Shown here: in pieces, positions 16,311 to 23,008 of the stretch
Position numbering within the stretch: the stretch's first letter is position 1
Layout of the letters: every line of letters starts with the position of its first letter
Assembly (NCBI GenBank): GCA_014896635.1
Contig: JADBKA010000064.1
Coordinates: 1 to 23,008, forward strand
DNA: 23,008 nt
DNA from: Ktedonobacteraceae bacterium
GTDB taxonomy: Bacteria; Chloroflexota; Ktedonobacteria; Ktedonobacterales; Ktedonobacteraceae
Direction of reading: 5' to 3'
The notes under the pieces: generated by a model
The model's database searches: none
Seen by the model: only the letters and a program-made list of their open reading frames with translations
What the model was told of the DNA's origin: nothing
Translations under genes and position numbers: made by a program

Positions 16311-17357
16311 TCACAGCAAGCCGATTACATCTTTTACATGGCGCAGTGTCTTCTCGGCGATGGGACGCACTTCATCGGCGCCCTGCATGAGAATACGCTC
16401 AAGCTCCGGCATATCGCTGATATACTCTTTGAATCGCTGCTGGATAGGGACCAGCAAATCGACGAGCCGTTCGGTGAGTACGGCTTTGAACTCACCATAG
16501 CCCTTGCCCGCGAACTCGGCCTCGATCTCCTGCTGCGATTGCCCACTGATCGTCTGATAGATGGTCAGCAGGTTGGTAATGCCGGGGCGTGCCGGATCGA
16601 ACGCCACCAGGCGCTGCGAATCCGTTACTGCGCGCGCGATCTTCTTCTTGATCGCTTTAGGATCGTCCAGCAAAAAGATGGTCGCGTTCGGGTCAGGATC
16701 GCTCTTGCTCATCTTTTTTGTCGGCTCTTGCAGCGACATGATGCGCGCGCCCGCACTCTGGATCAGGGCTTCTGGCAGAGTGAAGACCTGCTCTTTGTAG
16801 AGGCTGTTGAAGCGCAAAGCCAGGTCGCGCGTCAGCTCGACGTGCTGGCGCTGGTCCTCGCCGACCGGCACGTAGTGTGTGTGATAGAGCAGGATATCGC
16901 CGGCCATCAGCACGGGATACATGTAGATGCCGGCGCCGACGGAGTCCGGGTTGCTGCCAGCTTTAGTTTTGAACTGGGTCATGCGATTGAGCCAGCCCAT
17001 AGGCGTGTAGCAGGTCAGCAGCCAGCTTATCTCGGCATGCTGGCGTACCTGTGATTGGACGAAAAGCTTGCAGTAGTGCGTATCCAGTCCGCAGGCCAGG
17101 TAGATCGCGGCCAGCTCGTAGGTACGCTGGCGCAGTTCTCTGGCGTCGATGGGCAGCGTGATAGCATGCTCGTTGACAATGCAGAAGATATTATCGTATT
17201 CGGTCTGGGCGGCAACCCAGTTGCGGATGGCACCCAGATAGTTGCCCAGATGGATACCGCTGGTTGGCTGAATGCCGGAAAAGACGCGCTTTTTTGCCTG
17301 TGCGCTGGTATGGGCGGTTGTCACCGGTTGTGTTTGCTGACTCGCGCCAATCGACAT
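16311..17357 (-). CDS. trpS: Tryptophanyl-tRNA synthetase
   Basis: Class I aminoacyl-tRNA synthetase charging tRNA-Trp. 348 residues, bacterial length plus an N-terminal polar extension of about 20 (Thr/Gln/Ala-rich). Motifs: SGIQPTSGIHLGNYLGA (HIGH-type), NEHAIT, LTCYTPMGWLNRMTQFK, GIYMYPVLMAGDILLY, VPVGEDQRQHVELTRD and KKMSKSDPDP (KMSKS). The ATG at 17355-17357 follows AGGAG. It is the first gene of the trp cluster and lies directly behind a tryptophan T-box leader, so its expression should rise when tRNA-Trp is uncharged. Confidence 0.97.
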   Translation of the reverse strand: MSIGASQQTQPVTTAHTSAQAKKRVFSGIQPTSGIHLGNYLGAIRNWVAAQTEYDNIFCIVNEHAITLPIDARELRQRTYELAAIYLACGLDTHYCKLFVQSQVRQHAEISWLLTCYTPMGWLNRMTQFKTKAGSNPDSVGAGIYMYPVLMAGDILLYHTHYVPVGEDQRQHVELTRDLALRFNSLYKEQVFTLPEALIQSAGARIMSLQEPTKKMSKSDPDPNATIFLLDDPKAIKKKIARAVTDSQRLVAFDPARPGITNLLTIYQTISGQSQQEIEAEFAGKGYGEFKAVLTERLVDLLVPIQQRFKEYISDMPELERILMQGADEVRPIAEKTLRHVKDVIGLL

Positions 17358-17404
17358 TGTTTCATCTCCTACTGTTTACTTCAGAATGTCGTCCTGATAA
17401 AACC

Positions 17405-17816
17405 TTGCATAAAACAAAAACGCTTCTCATCCAACAAGGACGAGAAGCGCGAAGCTTTCGTGGTGCCACCCTTCTTCAGATTATCCACTCGTGGTTTATG
17501 GAAAAAGATGTACCAGTATCTCACTACATTGAGAGTAGATAATCCCTCTTGCCAGGTACGGCGAGCTTTCCATTCCCGGCGGACTGCTCAAGGAGATGCC
17601 GGGAGAGAAAATGCTGCGATACCCTGTCCTCGATAACGGGGGACATCCCGAAAGAGTCCTACTAGTTTCGCGTCGTGCGCCGAAACGTTCGCTCTTCAGC
17701 TTGCAGGCCCATTCCATAACCGCAGCAGGACCGGTTTCCACCATCTCCGGCTCTCTGTCCCCGTGCAGGCTATGTACTCTTCCTGTTCACAGCTTTCTTG
17801 TTTATATTTTTACTTG
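17405..17816 (-). promoter_or_regulatory. T-box riboswitch, tryptophan-specific (trpS-trp leader)
   Basis: Minus-strand leader of about 410 nt that reads the charging state of tRNA-Trp. Stem I begins with AGAGAGCCGGAGATGGTGG followed by AAACCGG, the usual T-box start. The specifier loop shows GAA-TGG-GCC with UGG (Trp codon) at 17711-17709. The T-box core AAGGGTGGCACCACG is at 17473-17459; its UGGC can pair with the 3' end GCCA of tRNA-Trp, whose discriminator base is G. It is followed by an intrinsic terminator. In the family, uncharged tRNA stabilises the antiterminator and allows read-through into the gene, here trpS and likely the trp genes behind it. Confidence 0.93.
17411..17449 (-). 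terminator. Intrinsic terminator of the T-box leader
   Basis: CGCTTCTCGTCC pairs with GGATGAGAAGCG (one G-U pair) around a 5-nt loop, followed on the minus strand by TTTTTGTTTT. It overlaps the end of the T-box region, so formation competes with the antiterminator. Confidence 0.92.
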
Positions 17817-17822
17817 CTGTAA

Positions 17823-17851
17823 AGTATACGCAGAAGCACAGGCTCTGTCAA
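17823..17851 (-). promoter_or_regulatory. Promoter of the trpS T-box leader
   Basis: TTGACA (17851-17846), 17-nt spacer and TATACT (17828-17823) on the minus strand. Perfect -35 and near-consensus -10, about 60 nt before stem I of the T-box. Initiation is expected near 17816. Confidence 0.85.
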
Positions 17852-17896
17852 GAGGTATGCGCCATCTCACCATCTAAAACGCGAAGACTGGCGCTG

Positions 17897-18745
17897 CTAC
17901 TTGAAGCGCCGCATCAGCGCCTTGACGTTATTGACATACGGCCAGTTGAAAATGCCTTTATGGACAACATTCCAGCCACCCTGGTTGTAGGCGCTGATCA
18001 CTTTAGTTATATCGCCATGAAAGTTGTTCCAGAGCGTGCGCAGATAGATAGCTCCCAGTTCGATGTTACCGGTGAGTTTGTAAGGATTGTGCCGCGAGCG
18101 CGTCATGATGTTCAGCCCACGCGCCGTCTCAGGCATCAACTGCATTACGCCTATACCACCGTCGCGGGCGATGATGTGCTGGTTCCAACCGCTTTCCTGC
18201 CAGGCGATGGCGAGCAGCAGGCTGGCGGGAAGGCCGTAGCGGGCGGCGGCGCTACGTAGCTGGGCTGCCACCTGGTCGCGCGTGGAATGCTGGAGGGCAT
18301 GGTAGGCGAACCAGCTCACAGAGCCATCCGGGCAGAGGCCGCTGCTGCAACTTCTGTGGCTGCTGGCCGGGTGCTGTGGAATACAGAGGGGGCGTCCCGC
18401 GTAGATGAGATTGGCATTGCGCAGCGCGTTGGCCTGCACCAGAGCCGAAGTGGTAGTGTGATGGCGATGCGCGATGCCAAGCAATGTGTCTCCACGCTTG
18501 ATCTGATACCAGGTACAGGAGATACGACTGGCAGAAGCAGCGTAAACCTCGGCCTGCTGGTGAGAGACCACGATGGAACCGAGCAACAGGAGAACAATCA
18601 GGACCAGTAGCGCAATCTGCTGCGCAACGGGCTGCGACAATACATGAGCGATGGTGTGAATACGCTGTGTAAGATGTCTCTGTTGTACAGACTGTGCTGG
18701 TAGAGTAATCGGTAGAGAAGTTTCTCGAAATGATTGGTATTCCAT
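17897..18745 (-). CDS. Membrane-anchored LysM / lytic transglycosylase (SLT) protein
   Basis: Cell-wall enzyme of 282 residues. A basic cytosolic N-terminus is followed by one membrane anchor (about 44-60, IALLVLIVLLLLGSIVV), a LysM peptidoglycan-binding domain (about 79-122, WYQIKRGDTLLGIAHRHH and NLIYAGRPLCIP) and a C-terminal SLT goose-lysozyme-like domain (about 165-282). The catalytic Glu is Glu184 in AIAWQESGWNQ, followed by GGIGVMQLMPETARGLN and ISAYNQGGWNVV, as in Slt70-type transglycosylases that cleave the MurNAc-GlcNAc bond. I chose ATG 18745 since AGGAAGG sits 7 nt before it; an in-frame ATG 12 codons earlier lacks a ribosome site. It lies just upstream of the trpS promoter, in the same direction, and diverges from the second DtxR-family gene. 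Confidence 0.92.
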   Translation of the reverse strand: MEYQSFRETSLPITLPAQSVQQRHLTQRIHTIAHVLSQPVAQQIALLVLIVLLLLGSIVVSHQQAEVYAASASRISCTWYQIKRGDTLLGIAHRHHTTTSALVQANALRNANLIYAGRPLCIPQHPASSHRSCSSGLCPDGSVSWFAYHALQHSTRDQVAAQLRSAAARYGLPASLLLAIAWQESGWNQHIIARDGGIGVMQLMPETARGLNIMTRSRHNPYKLTGNIELGAIYLRTLWNNFHGDITKVISAYNQGGWNVVHKGIFNWPYVNNVKALMRRFK

Positions 18746-18947
18746 ATGCGACACCTTCCTTTCTTGTTTTACTATATTCATTTAAAGAATAGAGGTATAG
18801 AGAATGTTGGATAACATAGTAGCGTTATGTATGACAGAATGAGAGATGGATGGCGGAACCGCGCAGAAATGCAGCTTCCTGGCTGACGATGTGCTACAAT
18901 GGTGCCGGGCATTTTTCTGTGACGCTGTCAGGCATGAGAAACGGGGT

Positions 18948-19682
18948 ATGACTGTGAAAATCGAAGAATCCTTGAGCGCGACCGTTGAGGAGTATCTGGA
19001 GACGATTTACAATCTCAGCATGGAAGATGAGGTAGTGATAGGCGCTCGCCTGGCCGAACGCTTCCATGTGTCTGCACCTACTGTGACGGAGATGCTGAAG
19101 CGCCTGGTGAGGGATGGATATATCGAGATGGATAATAAGCGACATGTCACGCTGACAGAGGCGGGAGCGCGGGCAGCCGAGGCGGTGCTGCGTCGGCATC
19201 GCCTGACCGAGCGTTTCCTGGTTGATATGCTAGGGATGCAGTGGCACCAGGTACACGAAGAGGCTTGCCGCCTGGAGCATTTCATCTCCGGGGCGGTTGA
19301 GGAGCGTGTGATTACCAGCCTGCATCAACCCACGACCTGTCCACACGGCAACCCTATCCCTGGTCAGGTCCCCAATGCACGCACCTACCTGAAAGATCGG
19401 CAGGCTGTGCGCCTCTCAACGATTACTGCCGGCCAGCGTGTGAAGATCCTCTGCATCTCCGAAGTCGTGGAAGACGAAGAGGCGCTGATTCTTTACCTGC
19501 ATGAGAAGGGTCTGACGCCTGATACGTTGTTAACGATGCTGGATCAGGGACACGCCGCGTCAACCATGCAGGCAGGCAAAGAAAGTGAGCAGGAATCTGA
19601 GAACGTCAGATTACTGGTAGGAGAAGAGCAGATCTATATCAGTAGATCTGTGGCGGCCAAAATCTGGGTAGTGCGCGAGTAG
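18948..19682 (+). CDS. DtxR/IdeR-family metal-dependent regulator (Cys-type)
   Basis: Second metal-sensing repressor in the window, 244 residues. Winged helix about 8-70 (ARLAERFHVSAPTVTEMLKRL), metal and dimer domain about 71-150 (RRHRLTERFLVDMLGM, VHEEACRLEHF, PHGNPIPG), and a C-terminal FeoA/SH3-like domain about 160-244 interrupted by a charged insert (QAGKESEQESEN). Putative ligands by comparison with DtxR: Glu15 (Met10 position), Cys107 (Cys102), Glu110, His111, with His84, Glu88 and His103 for the ancillary site. Cys at that place is typical of iron-type DtxR/IdeR, whereas Glu18 recalls MntR Glu11, so the profile is mixed. ATG 18948 is preferred over an upstream ATG because conserved sequence begins there; the ribosome site (GGGG) is weak. 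A TACAAT -10-like hexamer sits at 18895-18900. Confidence 0.9.
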   Translation: MTVKIEESLSATVEEYLETIYNLSMEDEVVIGARLAERFHVSAPTVTEMLKRLVRDGYIEMDNKRHVTLTEAGARAAEAVLRRHRLTERFLVDMLGMQWHQVHEEACRLEHFISGAVEERVITSLHQPTTCPHGNPIPGQVPNARTYLKDRQAVRLSTITAGQRVKILCISEVVEDEEALILYLHEKGLTPDTLLTMLDQGHAASTMQAGKESEQESENVRLLVGEEQIYISRSVAAKIWVVRE

Positions 19683-19743
19683 AAAGAACATGGAGAGCGA
19701 GGAGACTGGGATTTCTCATGAAACCCGGGAATTTTTCTCTAGC

Positions 19744-19781
19744 ACTGTACCCTCTCCAGAGGCAGTAGAGAGGGATACAGT
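19744..19781. terminator. Long inverted repeat between convergent genes
   Basis: ACTGTACCCTCTC pairs with GAGAGGGATACAGT (one bulged A) around an 11-nt loop. It lies between the stops of the DtxR-family gene (plus) and the DUF1295-like gene (minus), where a bidirectional terminator would be expected, though neither side has a clear T-run. The surrounding 19683-19825 holds no gene I trust. Confidence 0.45.
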
Positions 19782-19825
19782 ACCGGAGTTACCCCTATCT
19801 AAAGACCGGTTTCTTTTTGCGGTGC

Positions 19826-20446
19826 TCAGAAGAGGAAAGGGAGAAAAAGTTTCGTCTTTTGCCTATAGGCAGCAAATTGAGGATAACGGGTAAGAGACGC
19901 ATCTTTCTTCAGCATATTGGGTATCCATATCACGGTAACGACTATGAGCAGGTAGGCGATGGGCAGCCAGTGCATCGTTAAAAGCCCGAAGCTGAGGTAG
20001 ATCAGCAACTCGCCGAGGTAGTTAGGATTACGTACTCTAGCCCACAAGCCATCATTCAACAGGGAATGCGGCTTCAGACGAAGTGTAGTATATTTCTGCA
20101 TATCAGAAGTATAATGCAGGAATATGCCAACTGTGTAAAGGCTGATGCAGATGGCTATGTAGCAGGACGGGACCCGGACAGCCTGCGTCATGAGAATCCA
20201 GGGTGCCAGCCAGTATAGAGTCAGGGATGTAGCAAGTCCCACCGCGTAAGCAGGGCTGATCGTTTGTTCCCAGCGCTTATCGGGAAAAACATGGCTTTTC
20301 ATCAGCCAGAGCATCCCGTAAGTACCGTGCAATGCCAGGTAGACCCACGCTGTTGGATTGTCCCATTGATTGTACAGAGCCATCAATAGCAGGATAACGA
20401 AGGTTGTCAGTAATTTATGAGCGTCGACGATAAATCGTTGTTTCAT
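19826..20446 (-). CDS. DUF1295 / isoprenylcysteine methyltransferase-like membrane protein
   Basis: 206-residue polytopic membrane protein with about five to six hydrophobic segments. The C-terminal half has SDMQKYTTLRLKP, then GLWARVRNPNYLGELLIYLSFGLL, the pattern shared by DUF1295/steroid 5-alpha-reductase-like proteins and by phospholipid or isoprenylcysteine carboxyl methyltransferases (the RNPNYLGE segment lies at the cofactor site). Whether it reduces or methylates a lipid cannot be told from the sequence. It begins 24 nt after the NmrA-like gene, probably in one transcript with it and under the same TetR-type repressor. TTTCCTTT in the gap gives a GGAAAGG-like ribosome site. Confidence 0.82.
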   Translation of the reverse strand: MKQRFIVDAHKLLTTFVILLLMALYNQWDNPTAWVYLALHGTYGMLWLMKSHVFPDKRWEQTISPAYAVGLATSLTLYWLAPWILMTQAVRVPSCYIAICISLYTVGIFLHYTSDMQKYTTLRLKPHSLLNDGLWARVRNPNYLGELLIYLSFGLLTMHWLPIAYLLIVVTVIWIPNMLKKDASLTRYPQFAAYRQKTKLFLPFLF

Positions 20447-20470
20447 CGGATTCTTCCCTTTCCTTTGAAA

Positions 20471-21349
20471 TCAGCCTTTGCGTCGGTTAGCGAGCTGCTG
20501 CTCACACCACTGCTGTAAAGTTGTTGCAGGTTGTCCTAGAATTCTAGCTGTACTGGCGGCATCTCCTGTTTCACCGAGGCGGGCAGTAACCTTCATGAGT
20601 TGAATGACGGGGCGAAGTTTTCTTCCCATAAAAAGTGCATCAATGAGTGTCATTGCCCAGTATGGAGTGACCGTTACTTCCTTATCGGGTTCCAGTAAGC
20701 GACAATAGGTACGCAAGGCGTCAGCCAGCGTCATCGCTTCAGGTCCATAGACAAAGAATCGCTGGTTTGCGGCGAGAGGAGTCCTGAATGAGGCAGAAAC
20801 CAGTCTTGCGAAGTCATTGGCGGCAAGGAGGTGAAAGCAAGTGGATGACTGACCAATGACAGTGGCCCGCTTTCCTTGAATATATCCAGGAAGGGACTCC
20901 ATAAAAAAGGATGGCTTGAAAATCGTATAGGGGACCTTGCTGTTTTCAATGGCTTGCTCTGCAAGGTACTTGGCTCGCTGCTGAGGTACGTATCTGGCAG
21001 CCTCACAAACTGAGGCTCCCGAAACATACGAGATGCGCTCTACTCCGATCTGGCTGGCAATAGTAGCAATGCGTGCAGTGCCACGATGCTCTACGCTCTC
21101 AAACTCTCGGTAGGAGCGCCCCTGTAATGAGATATGTACCCCTTTACAGCCGATAAGCGCCTGGCGCACAGATTGCTCATCCTCGACATCGCCAGCGATG
21201 TACTCGAACTGTTTGCCCAGACGAGTTCTGGCCCTGGCCGGGTCACGCACCAGTAGCCGCACAGCGTAGCCGTCGCAGCTTAACTGCCTGGCAACCGGCC
21301 CGCCGAGCAAGCCGGTTCCTCCAATAACAAGGATGGTTTGTTCAGACAT
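20471..21349 (-). CDS. NmrA-like NAD(P)-binding Rossmann-fold protein
   Basis: 292-residue atypical short-chain dehydrogenase/NmrA (SDR-a) protein. The dinucleotide-binding motif is GGTGLLGG at about residues 9-16; RLLVRDPARAR follows the second strand, GDVEDEQSVRQAL marks strand 3, and VSGASVCEA with PYTIFKPSFFMESL forms the later core. A classical YxxxK catalytic pair is not evident, so it may bind NAD(P) as a sensor or quinone-type reductase instead. ATG 21349 is chosen because AGGAGG lies directly upstream; an in-frame ATG 44 codons earlier lies within the tetR coding end and would add an unrelated extension. Its upstream region has a near-perfect palindrome repeated before tetR, so repression by that TetR protein is likely. 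Confidence 0.88.
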   Translation of the reverse strand: MSEQTILVIGGTGLLGGPVARQLSCDGYAVRLLVRDPARARTRLGKQFEYIAGDVEDEQSVRQALIGCKGVHISLQGRSYREFESVEHRGTARIATIASQIGVERISYVSGASVCEAARYVPQQRAKYLAEQAIENSKVPYTIFKPSFFMESLPGYIQGKRATVIGQSSTCFHLLAANDFARLVSASFRTPLAANQRFFVYGPEAMTLADALRTYCRLLEPDKEVTVTPYWAMTLIDALFMGRKLRPVIQLMKVTARLGETGDAASTARILGQPATTLQQWCEQQLANRRKG

Positions 21350-21378
21350 GTTCTCCTCCTGAATTGAACGGAAATCAT

Positions 21379-21399
21379 TAAATAAACACTGTTCATTTA
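21379..21399. promoter_or_regulatory. TetR operator before the NmrA-like gene
   Basis: 21-bp near-perfect palindrome, 10-bp arms with one mismatch, centred on base 21389; core on the minus strand TGAACAGTGTTTA. The 14-mer TAAACACTGTTCAT (21383-21396) is repeated exactly at 22101-22114 before tetR, identifying it as the probable site of that repressor. Confidence 0.75.
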
Positions 21400-21416
21400 T
21401 TAGTAAAAAAAGAAGC

Positions 21417-22079
21417 CTACTGGCTTTTGAGGCCAAAGCCCTCAAAGAGCATAGAAAGAGCTTCTTCGGTAGCCTGCTCAATTCTTTTTTTATCGAACAG
21501 GAAAGTCATACTACTGGAGAGCGATACAATCCCGTGAAGGCATGCCCACCAGGCGTCGCTCATACTTATGATGTTCCCCTGCCGGAAGACGCCAGACTGA
21601 ATTGCTTCAGCGAATACAGTCTGAAACTCCTGTAGGGAACTGAGCCAGCCATATGCCTCGACCTCATGCTTTTTGAAGAGGAGATCAGGGCGTTCCATAA
21701 ACATGAGTCGATAGTACGTAGGGAATTCCAGTCCGAAGGAAATATAAGCCCTGCACATTTCACGTAGCTTCTGAGCAGGGTCATCGGTTAAAGAGCGTGC
21801 AGCCCGCTGCTTTTCGTTGAAGCGGCGGAAACCCTCATTTGCAATATTGAAGAGCAGATCATCCTTATTGTTGAAATAGAGATAGATCGTACCGGGAGCA
21901 TAGCCAATTTCTTCTGCCACCTGGCGGAGAGAAAAACCCATATATCCATGCTGCAAAAACAACTCGCCAGCGGTATCCAGGATTATCTGGCGTAATTTCT
22001 GCTTTTCGTTCTGGCGACGCTGGCGCATGCGCTGCCGATGTTCTTCTCTGCGGGCGGATCTGGCATGATCTTTTTTCAT
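21417..22079 (-). CDS. TetR/AcrR-family transcriptional repressor
   Basis: 220-residue one-component repressor. A very basic N-terminal tail (about 1-28) precedes the TetR helix-turn-helix at about 30-76: ILDTAGELFLQHGYMGFSLRQVAEEIGYAPGTIYLYFNNKDDLL (shown here only as the motif order TAGELFLQHGY, VAEEIGYAPGTIYLYF). The C-terminal ligand domain contains CRAYISFGLEFPTYYRLMF and AWWACLHGIVSLSSS, typical of the WHG/TetR_C_33-type group. The ligand is unknown. It is first in a minus unit followed by the NmrA-like and DUF1295-like genes; an operator sits at its own start of transcription and another before the next gene, so it should control itself and both neighbours. It diverges from the FTR1 gene. 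Confidence 0.92.
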   Translation of the reverse strand: MKKDHARSARREEHRQRMRQRRQNEKQKLRQIILDTAGELFLQHGYMGFSLRQVAEEIGYAPGTIYLYFNNKDDLLFNIANEGFRRFNEKQRAARSLTDDPAQKLREMCRAYISFGLEFPTYYRLMFMERPDLLFKKHEVEAYGWLSSLQEFQTVFAEAIQSGVFRQGNIISMSDAWWACLHGIVSLSSSMTFLFDKKRIEQATEEALSMLFEGFGLKSQ

Positions 22080-22100
22080 TTATGAACGCACCTTATTTTC

Positions 22101-22114
22101 TAAACACTGTTCAT
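22101..22114. promoter_or_regulatory. TetR operator before tetR (autoregulation)
   Basis: TAAACACTGTTCAT, identical to the core at 21383-21396. It adjoins the tetR -10 on the downstream side, placing bound repressor over the transcription start. Confidence 0.75.
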
Positions 22115-22143
22115 AATATAACCAGAATCATGAGGTTTGTCAA
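22115..22143 (-). promoter_or_regulatory. tetR promoter
   Basis: Minus strand TTGACA (22143-22138), 17-nt spacer and TATATT (22120-22115), directly followed by the TetR operator. Confidence 0.8.
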
Positions 22144-22173
22144 GGCTTTTCGCCCGGCATTTAAATCCTACTC

Positions 22174-22203
22174 TTGACATCGGATATCTGGCCGTGCTAA
22201 TAT
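22174..22203 (+). promoter_or_regulatory. Promoter of the FTR1 iron permease gene
   Basis: TTGACA (22174-22179), 18-nt spacer and TAATAT (22198-22203). The -10 lies inside the first copy of a 14-bp direct repeat TGCTAATATCTGAC (22195-22208 and 22231-22244, 36 nt apart). Confidence 0.6.
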
Positions 22204-22220
22204 CTGACCAACGAAGTAGG

Positions 22221-22238
22221 TATTAGGGCATGCTAATA
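22221..22238. promoter_or_regulatory. DtxR/IdeR-type iron box before FTR1
   Basis: Inverted repeat TATTAG-GGCATG-CTAATA. TTAG-N6-CTAA is the core layout of the DtxR box (TTAGGTTAGCCTAACCTAA). It lies just downstream of the FTR1 promoter, a position for iron-dependent repression by a DtxR-family protein, plausibly the Cys-type one at 18948. Confidence 0.65.
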
Positions 22239-22266
22239 TCTGACTCTTTACGTCGGAATTAGCATG
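22229..22266 (+). promoter_or_regulatory. Hairpin in the FTR1 5' untranslated region
   Basis: CATGCTAAT pairs perfectly with ATTAGCATG (22258-22266); inside, CTGAC pairs with GTCGG (one G-U) around a 7-nt loop. It overlaps the iron box, so the repeats may also be a second operator arrangement rather than an RNA structure. Confidence 0.5.
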
Positions 22267-22312
22267 GAGAAATTGTGACGAAGCACATTCAACGAAGGAA
22301 GAGTGTTCACCA

Positions 22313-23008
22313 ATGTTACCAACGTTCATCCTGTTTTTACGTGAGGGACTGGAAGCGGCATTGATTGTCAGTATCCTTTTTGCAGCGCTGCGTCAGCTTG
22401 GTCAGATGCAGCAGGCGCGTGCCGTCTGGACCGGCATTATCCTGGCTATTTTAGGATCGATTGCCGGTGGCTTTACCTTATACATGACTATTCATCAGTT
22501 TCAGGACACGCCGTTTGAGATTATTTTCGAGGGCGCGGCGTTTTTACTGGCCGTGATCATGCTGACCGGGGTCACATTCTGGATGCAGGTACACAGTCGC
22601 ACGCTCAAGAAGGAGATCATGACGAAGGCGAGCACGGCGACATCGGGTTTCGCGCTCGGTGTACTGGCATTTTCTACGGTTGGGCGTGAGGGATTGGAGA
22701 CGGCCTTCTTTACACTGGCAATTGCCTTTCAAACCAACGGCTGGCTACTACTCATCGGGGCCGTACTGGGTCTGCTGGCGGCTATCGGGCTCTGTTTCTT
22801 GATTTATCGCATGGGCTACCGGCTGGACTACCGCGTCTTCTTCCGTGTGATGGGCATTCTCCTGATCTTCTTCGCAGCCGGTCTGCTCGGCAACGCGGTG
22901 CATGAGTTTCAGGAGATTGGCTGGCTCCCCTTTGGCACGGCGGTGGTCTGGAATACTGAGCACATCCTGAGCACAGAGAGCGATCTGGGTGCGTTGCTGA
23001 AAGGGGTG
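22313..23008 (+). CDS. FTR1/EfeU-family iron permease, 5' portion
   Basis: High-affinity iron permease of the FTR1/EfeU family in the cytoplasmic membrane; 232 residues are in the window and the frame is still open at the end (family about 270-280 or longer with fused domains). It has the two characteristic REGLE motifs that bind iron: REGLEA at residues 10-15 in the first helix and REGLET at 125-130, the latter after STVG. About six hydrophobic segments are visible. ATG 22313 is preceded by GAAGGAAG about 11 nt upstream. EfeO- or EfeB-like partners would be expected downstream, outside the window. The upstream iron box and hairpin suggest iron repression. Confidence 0.93.
   Translation, partial: MLPTFILFLREGLEAALIVSILFAALRQLGQMQQARAVWTGIILAILGSIAGGFTLYMTIHQFQDTPFEIIFEGAAFLLAVIMLTGVTFWMQVHSRTLKKEIMTKASTATSGFALGVLAFSTVGREGLETAFFTLAIAFQTNGWLLLIGAVLGLLAAIGLCFLIYRMGYRLDYRVFFRVMGILLIFFAAGLLGNAVHEFQEIGWLPFGTAVVWNTEHILSTESDLGALLKGV

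Noticed and set aside
19690..19893. 67-codon plus-strand frame after the second DtxR-family gene
   Set aside because: Runs through the inverted repeat and into the end of the convergent gene; no known family, although an ATG close to the previous stop made it worth a look.
1..23008. CRISPR array, tRNA genes, insertion sequence or prophage
   Set aside because: No regularly spaced repeats, cloverleaf sequences, transposase, integrase or phage proteins were found on either strand.

Overview
The window reads as a chromosomal segment of a Gram-positive-type, GC-balanced bacterium. Gene style (a T-box leader, a trpS-trpE-G-D-C/F-B-A order, an AroH-type chorismate mutase beside a type I-beta DAHP synthase, a YccF-like fragment, many regulators with DtxR and TetR folds) suggests the Ktedonobacteria (Chloroflexota). 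That assignment is inference from protein resemblance, not a search result.

Layout. 1-699: 3' part of an EgtD-type histidine methyltransferase (ergothioneine pathway), followed by a decayed YccF-like fragment. 1168-1875 (minus): conserved membrane protein. 2174-5223: a metal-homeostasis block with a DtxR/MntR-family regulator (plus) facing a two-gene minus unit, mntH (Nramp Mn/Fe importer) and a tandem universal stress protein; mntH has a good promoter with a palindromic operator just downstream of its -10. 5489-6540: a QueD/PTPS-family enzyme and a small lipoprotein. 6629-17357 (minus): a long aromatic/tryptophan cluster read right to left as trpS, trpE, trpG, trpD, trpCF fusion, trpB, a B3/4-domain protein, trpA, aroH and aroF. 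It is headed by a complete T-box riboswitch (promoter, UGG specifier, T-box, intrinsic terminator), so uncharged tRNA-Trp is expected to control trpS and probably the genes behind it. 17897-18745 (minus): membrane-anchored LysM/lytic transglycosylase. 18948-19682: second DtxR-family regulator. 19826-22079 (minus): membrane DUF1295/ICMT-like protein, NmrA-like NAD(P)-binding protein and a TetR repressor, with matching TetR operators before tetR and before the NmrA-like gene. 22313-end: FTR1-type iron permease, cut by the window edge, with a DtxR-type box and a long 5' hairpin.

The most notable points are: the DAHP synthase is split by a frameshift exactly between its regulatory and catalytic domains and also has Gln at a position that is normally a metal-binding His; a PheT-like B3/4 domain protein lies between trpB and trpA; the T-box is complete and its variable base fits tRNA-Trp; two DtxR paralogues have different metal-ligand signatures, each with a plausible target operator in the window; and a duplicated TetR operator defines a small regulon. 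No CRISPR array, tRNA, rRNA, insertion sequence or phage gene was seen. No clearly novel multi-gene system is evident.
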